This document shows positions 6,113-8,599 of a stretch of DNA of 8,599 nt, piece after piece. The stretch is from Acidobacteriaceae bacterium. Its GTDB lineage: Bacteria; Acidobacteriota; Terriglobia; Terriglobales; Acidobacteriaceae. Within the stretch, counting starts at the first letter, position 1; every line of letters begins with the position of its first letter. Where the stretch lies: assembly GCA_003165095.1 (NCBI GenBank), contig PLSH01000088.1, positions 2,988-11,586 on the forward strand. Reading direction: 5' to 3'. The notes below the pieces were generated by a model that had not been told where the DNA came from, ran no database searches, and saw only the letters and a program-made list of their open reading frames with translations. The translations under genes were made by a program, and so were the position numbers.

Positions 6113-6580
6113 ATGGCTATGGCAAGAACCCGATGCACGGACCGAGTAGTAGGCTCCATACTGGCAAGCTGGCGGTATGACATTTCCGGGATTTCCCCGG
6201 AGATGCGTAGAGACTACGAACATCATTTTGAGGAGTGCGCCCATTGCAGCGCGCGCCAGAAATTTCATCGCAGCCTGGATGGGACGCTGGCAGTGCTTAC
6301 CTCGCTGGCGGCGCTGTTCTTTCTGTTCGCGCTGGCAACGCTGCAACACATCAAGCCGCTGGAGCACGTGGCCTTCAACGTTCTCGGCCTCGACATCTCC
6401 GACATGTATCACATGCTGATGTCTGCCGGCATCGCCGGGCTGTGTTTCTCGGTGATCGCGCTGGCACTGGTGCTGATGGCCACGCCTGCGCCATCGTATC
6501 TGGGCGGGATCGCGGTGGAACGCGCCAAGTTTATTGAAGAGCATCTTCCGGCGGCGATTAAATCGCTGCGTCTGCGGTAA
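6113..6580 (+). CDS. Small membrane protein with N-terminal HX3CX2C zinc-finger-like motif
   Basis: 155 residues. The N-terminal cytoplasmic-looking part has RYDISGISPEMRRDYEHHFE leading into H38-FEE-C42-AH-C45, an exact HX3CX2C. This is the pattern of zinc-binding anti-sigma (ZAS) domains; C8 upstream could be a fourth ligand. Two membrane helices follow, about 57-77 (LAVLTSLAALFFLFALATL) and 103-125 (MSAGIAGLCFSVIALALVLM), joined by a short loop containing HIKPLEHVAFNVLGLDISD. The C terminus is short and basic. Zinc binding and sensing at the membrane are inferred. A true anti-sigma factor would normally sit beside its sigma factor gene and have one membrane helix, and no sigma gene is visible, so the role is open. 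The start could be ATG 6113 or ATG 6119 (MARTRC); no strong ribosome binding site separates them. The gene ends 24 bases before a strong terminator. Confidence 0.7.
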   Translation: MAMARTRCTDRVVGSILASWRYDISGISPEMRRDYEHHFEECAHCSARQKFHRSLDGTLAVLTSLAALFFLFALATLQHIKPLEHVAFNVLGLDISDMYHMLMSAGIAGLCFSVIALALVLMATPAPSYLGGIAVERAKFIEEHLPAAIKSLRLR

Positions 6581-6604
6581 GACGGAATCGGTAGTGGAAA
6601 TTTC

Positions 6605-6630
6605 AAAAGCCTCCCGAGCGGGAGGCTTTT
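6605..6630 (+). terminator. Intrinsic terminator after the zinc-motif membrane protein
   Basis: AAAAGCCTCCC (6605-6615), loop GAGC, GGGAGGCTTTT (6620-6630): a perfect 11-bp stem with a four-base loop and flanking A/T runs. It lies 24 bases past the stop at 6580. The symmetry lets it work on both strands. Confidence 0.88.
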
Positions 6631-6678
6631 GTGCTTTGAGATGTTGATGCGTTGAACCGGAAACAGGTATGCGAATGG

Positions 6679-6709
6679 AAAAGGCGAAGCCGCGATGGCT
6701 TCGCCTTTT
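6679..6709 (-). terminator. Intrinsic terminator after gpmI
   Basis: GGCGAAGCC (6683-6691), loop GCGAT, GGCTTCGCC (6697-6705), extended by AAAA on the left and TTTT on the right: a perfect 13-bp stem. It begins about 20 bases past the gpmI stop at 6731 on the minus strand and ends in a T-run in that direction. It is also symmetrical and backs up the neighbouring terminator for plus-strand transcripts. Confidence 0.88.
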
Positions 6710-6730
6710 TCGATCGTGCTTACGCCGCGC

Positions 6731-8338
6731 TCATTTTGCAATCGGGATGCGGAGGTCGCCGCCGGTCATTTCTTTGGGCAGGCCCTCCTGGAGAATGGCC
6801 AGCAGGGTGGGTGAGATGTCGCGCAGGGAGCCGTCGTTGCGGAGGCGGTAATGTGCGGCGTCTTCGCTGACGTAGATCATGGGGACGGGGTTGGTGGTGT
6901 GCGCGGTGTGCGGGCCGCCGGTCACGGGGTCGACCATGAGCTCGGCGTTGCCGTGGTCCGCGGTGATGAGCCAGCTTCCGTTCTTCTCCTTGATGGCTTT
7001 GTAGATGCGGTCCAGTTGCGCGTCCACGGCCTCGCAGGCCTTGATGGTTGGCTCGAGCTTGCCGGAGTGGCCGACCATGTCGGCGTTGGCGAAGTTGGCG
7101 ACGACGAGATCGAATGCGGTGTCGTTGACGGCTTTGACGATGGTGTCGCCGATGGCTTCGGCCTTCATTTCGGGCGCGAGATCGTAGGTGGCCACTTTGA
7201 GAGATGGAATAAGGGCGCGGTCTTCGCCGGGGAAGGGAATCTCGATGCCGCCGTTGAAGAAGTAGGTGACGTGCGCGAACTTTTCCGTTTCCGCTACGCG
7301 CAGGTTGCGGAGATGGTGGGCGGAGAGAACGTTGGCGAGGATATTGTCCATCGACTCGGGCAAGATGACGAGCGGCAGTTCATAGAGCTTGTCGTATTGA
7401 GTCATGCAGACGTAGTGCAGTTTTTTGGGGATCTCGGAGCGGGGTATCGTCTCGTCCAGAGACTCCCAACCTTCGAGGTCGCGGCCGCCCTGCTTATTGA
7501 GGCCGCTTTCGCGGGCCAGGACGCGAGTAATCTGCCGGGCGCGGTCGGAGCGGAAGTTGAAGTTGAGGCAGACATCTTCGTCGCGAATCTGGCCAACCGG
7601 CTTGCCGGCGGCATCGGTTACGACGAAGGGGATGAGGAACTCGTCGGTTGTGCCGCTGTTGTAGCACTCCTTGATGCGCGCGACCGCATTGGGATATGCG
7701 CCGCCCTCGGCTTTGCCGGTGACCATGGCGTCGAATGCCTTGCGCTCGCGCTCCCAGCGCTTGTCGCGATCCATTGCGTAGTAGCGGCCGTTGACGCTGG
7801 CCAGCTTGCCTACGCCGTATTCGCGCATCTTCTGCTCGAGCTGGGCAATGAAGCCCGCGCCGGAGGTCGGCCCGGTATCGCGGCCGTCCATGAATGCGTG
7901 GACGAAGACGCGCTCGAGGCCGTATTCGCGCGCGATACGCAGCAGCGCGTAGAGATGTTCCTGGTGGGAGTGGACGCCGCCATCGGAGACCAGGCCGAAG
8001 AGATGCAGTTGGCGGCCGGCTTCGCGGGCGCGCTGCATGGCTTTGACGATGGATGGATTTTTCTGGAATTCGCCGGAGGCAATCTGGGCGTCGATGCGGG
8101 TGATGTCCATTTGCACGATGCGTCCGGCGCCGATGTTGAGGTGGCCGACTTCGCTGTTGCCCATCTGTCCGTCGGGCAGTCCGACGAAATGCTCGCTGGC
8201 GCGGATGAGGGTATTGGGAAACTCGCGCAGCAACTTGTCGTAGGTGGGCTTGCGGGCCAGGGCAATGGCGTTGTTGGCGGTTTCGGCACGATAGCCCCAT
8301 CCGTCGAGGATGGTGAGTACGAGGGGATGCTTGGGCAC
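6731..8338 (-). CDS. gpmI: 2,3-bisphosphoglycerate-independent phosphoglycerate mutase
   Basis: Interconverts 3- and 2-phosphoglycerate in glycolysis and gluconeogenesis; cytoplasmic, manganese-dependent, alkaline-phosphatase superfamily. The 535 residues are close to the usual 510-550 and all key sites are kept: D12 (ILDGWGY), nucleophile S62 ([14 protein letters not shown]), H123 (SDGGVHSH), D151/R153/D154 (FMDGRDT), R185 and R191 ([10 protein letters not shown]), R263 and R266 (NFRSDRARQ), K353 ([15 protein letters not shown]), D420 and H424 ([10 protein letters not shown]), D461 and H462 (TADHGNAE), H480 (PHTAH). The start is GTG 8338, supported by AAGGAA on the minus strand at 8352-8347, eight bases upstream. 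It follows eno on the same strand with a 103-base gap, so the pair is probably cotranscribed, and ends at a strong terminator. The reverse strand stays open for almost the same length, a by-product of its codon bias. Confidence 0.97.
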   Translation of the reverse strand: MPKHPLVLTILDGWGYRAETANNAIALARKPTYDKLLREFPNTLIRASEHFVGLPDGQMGNSEVGHLNIGAGRIVQMDITRIDAQIASGEFQKNPSIVKAMQRAREAGRQLHLFGLVSDGGVHSHQEHLYALLRIAREYGLERVFVHAFMDGRDTGPTSGAGFIAQLEQKMREYGVGKLASVNGRYYAMDRDKRWERERKAFDAMVTGKAEGGAYPNAVARIKECYNSGTTDEFLIPFVVTDAAGKPVGQIRDEDVCLNFNFRSDRARQITRVLARESGLNKQGGRDLEGWESLDETIPRSEIPKKLHYVCMTQYDKLYELPLVILPESMDNILANVLSAHHLRNLRVAETEKFAHVTYFFNGGIEIPFPGEDRALIPSLKVATYDLAPEMKAEAIGDTIVKAVNDTAFDLVVANFANADMVGHSGKLEPTIKACEAVDAQLDRIYKAIKEKNGSWLITADHGNAELMVDPVTGGPHTAHTTNPVPMIYVSEDAAHYRLRNDGSLRDISPTLLAILQEGLPKEMTGGDLRIPIAK

Positions 8339-8346
8339 GGTTGGTT

Positions 8347-8352
8347 TTCCTT
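8347..8352 (-). promoter_or_regulatory. Ribosome binding site of gpmI
   Basis: AAGGAA on the minus strand, eight bases before GTG 8338. It supports the non-ATG start. Confidence 0.7.
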
Positions 8353-8379
8353 GGAAGCGAGCGGTATTCGCGGTGTGGG

Positions 8380-8417
8380 CCTGGGAACCCAGGTCCCCAA
8401 AAGCGAGGGACCCTGGG
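8380..8417. repeat. Overlapping alternative hairpins between eno and gpmI
   Basis: Two inverted repeats share an arm. Hairpin A is CCTGGG-AA-CCCAGG (8380-8393). Hairpin B pairs CCCAGGTCCC (8388-8397) with GGGACC-C-TGGG (8407-8417) across a nine-base loop, with one bulged C. They cannot form together. Neither is followed by a T-run on the minus strand, so it is not a normal eno terminator. The adjoining GGGTGCCCC (8424-8416, minus) suggests a dispersed REP-like intergenic element, from memory of acidobacterial intergenic DNA; a genome-wide count would settle it. Confidence 0.5.
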
Positions 8418-8441
8418 GCACCCGTTTTTTGGCTCTAGCTC

Positions 8442-8599
<158 letters not shown>

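Noticed and set aside
6060..6149. Short frame ATG 6060 to TAG 6149 overlapping the start of the zinc-motif protein, as an upstream regulatory ORF
   Set aside because: 29 codons with no clear ribosome binding site and no motif; such frames are common by chance.

Overview
The window is GC-rich chromosomal DNA with tightly packed genes on both strands. It looks like an acidobacterium (Acidobacteriota, probably class Terriglobia). This rests on remembered resemblance of several proteins to acidobacterial families: the secreted Gly-rich protein with a C-terminal module ending in VDFQLP, the WalJ-type hydrolase with a long acidic insert, and the membrane protein with an N-terminal zinc-binding motif. 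It could not be checked by search. I see no transposase, integrase, phage gene, tRNA, rRNA or CRISPR array.

Layout from left to right. (1) 37-732, plus: a secreted Gly/Arg- then Pro-rich protein. It converges on (2) ribA, 751-1437, minus: a stand-alone GTP cyclohydrolase II for riboflavin synthesis. (3) 1582 or 1615 to 2913, plus, divergent from ribA: a LytS/YehU-type membrane histidine kinase. No response regulator gene lies next to it. The shared upstream region holds two identical TTGTCACA boxes 21 bp apart. (4) 3016-3627, minus: an unrecognised membrane protein with a soluble tail. (5) 3628-3930: no convincing gene. (6) A divergent pair, a MarR-family regulator (3931-4371, minus) and a VOC/glyoxalase-fold protein (4425-4826, plus), with a perfect 7-bp-arm inverted repeat between them that is probably the regulator's operator. 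(7) 4917-5897, plus: a WalJ/YycJ-family metallo-beta-lactamase-fold hydrolase with an insert of about 80 residues. (8) 6113-6580, plus: a small two-helix membrane protein with an HX3CX2C motif. (9) Two strong hairpin terminators at 6605-6709 separate it from the convergent glycolytic unit (10): gpmI (6731-8338, minus), preceded by the 3' end of eno (8442-8599, minus, cut by the window edge).

The functional groupings are modest. eno and gpmI encode adjacent steps of lower glycolysis (phosphoglycerate mutase and enolase) and are probably cotranscribed. The MarR/VOC pair looks like a small self-contained regulated stress or detoxification unit. ribA and the kinase share a divergent control region. 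The other genes look like individual conserved or lineage-specific genes. I do not see a multi-gene novel system. The leads best worth testing are the kinase's upstream direct repeats and missing partner, the MarR operator with its metal-ligand-poor VOC partner, the WalJ insert, and the orphan zinc-motif membrane protein.
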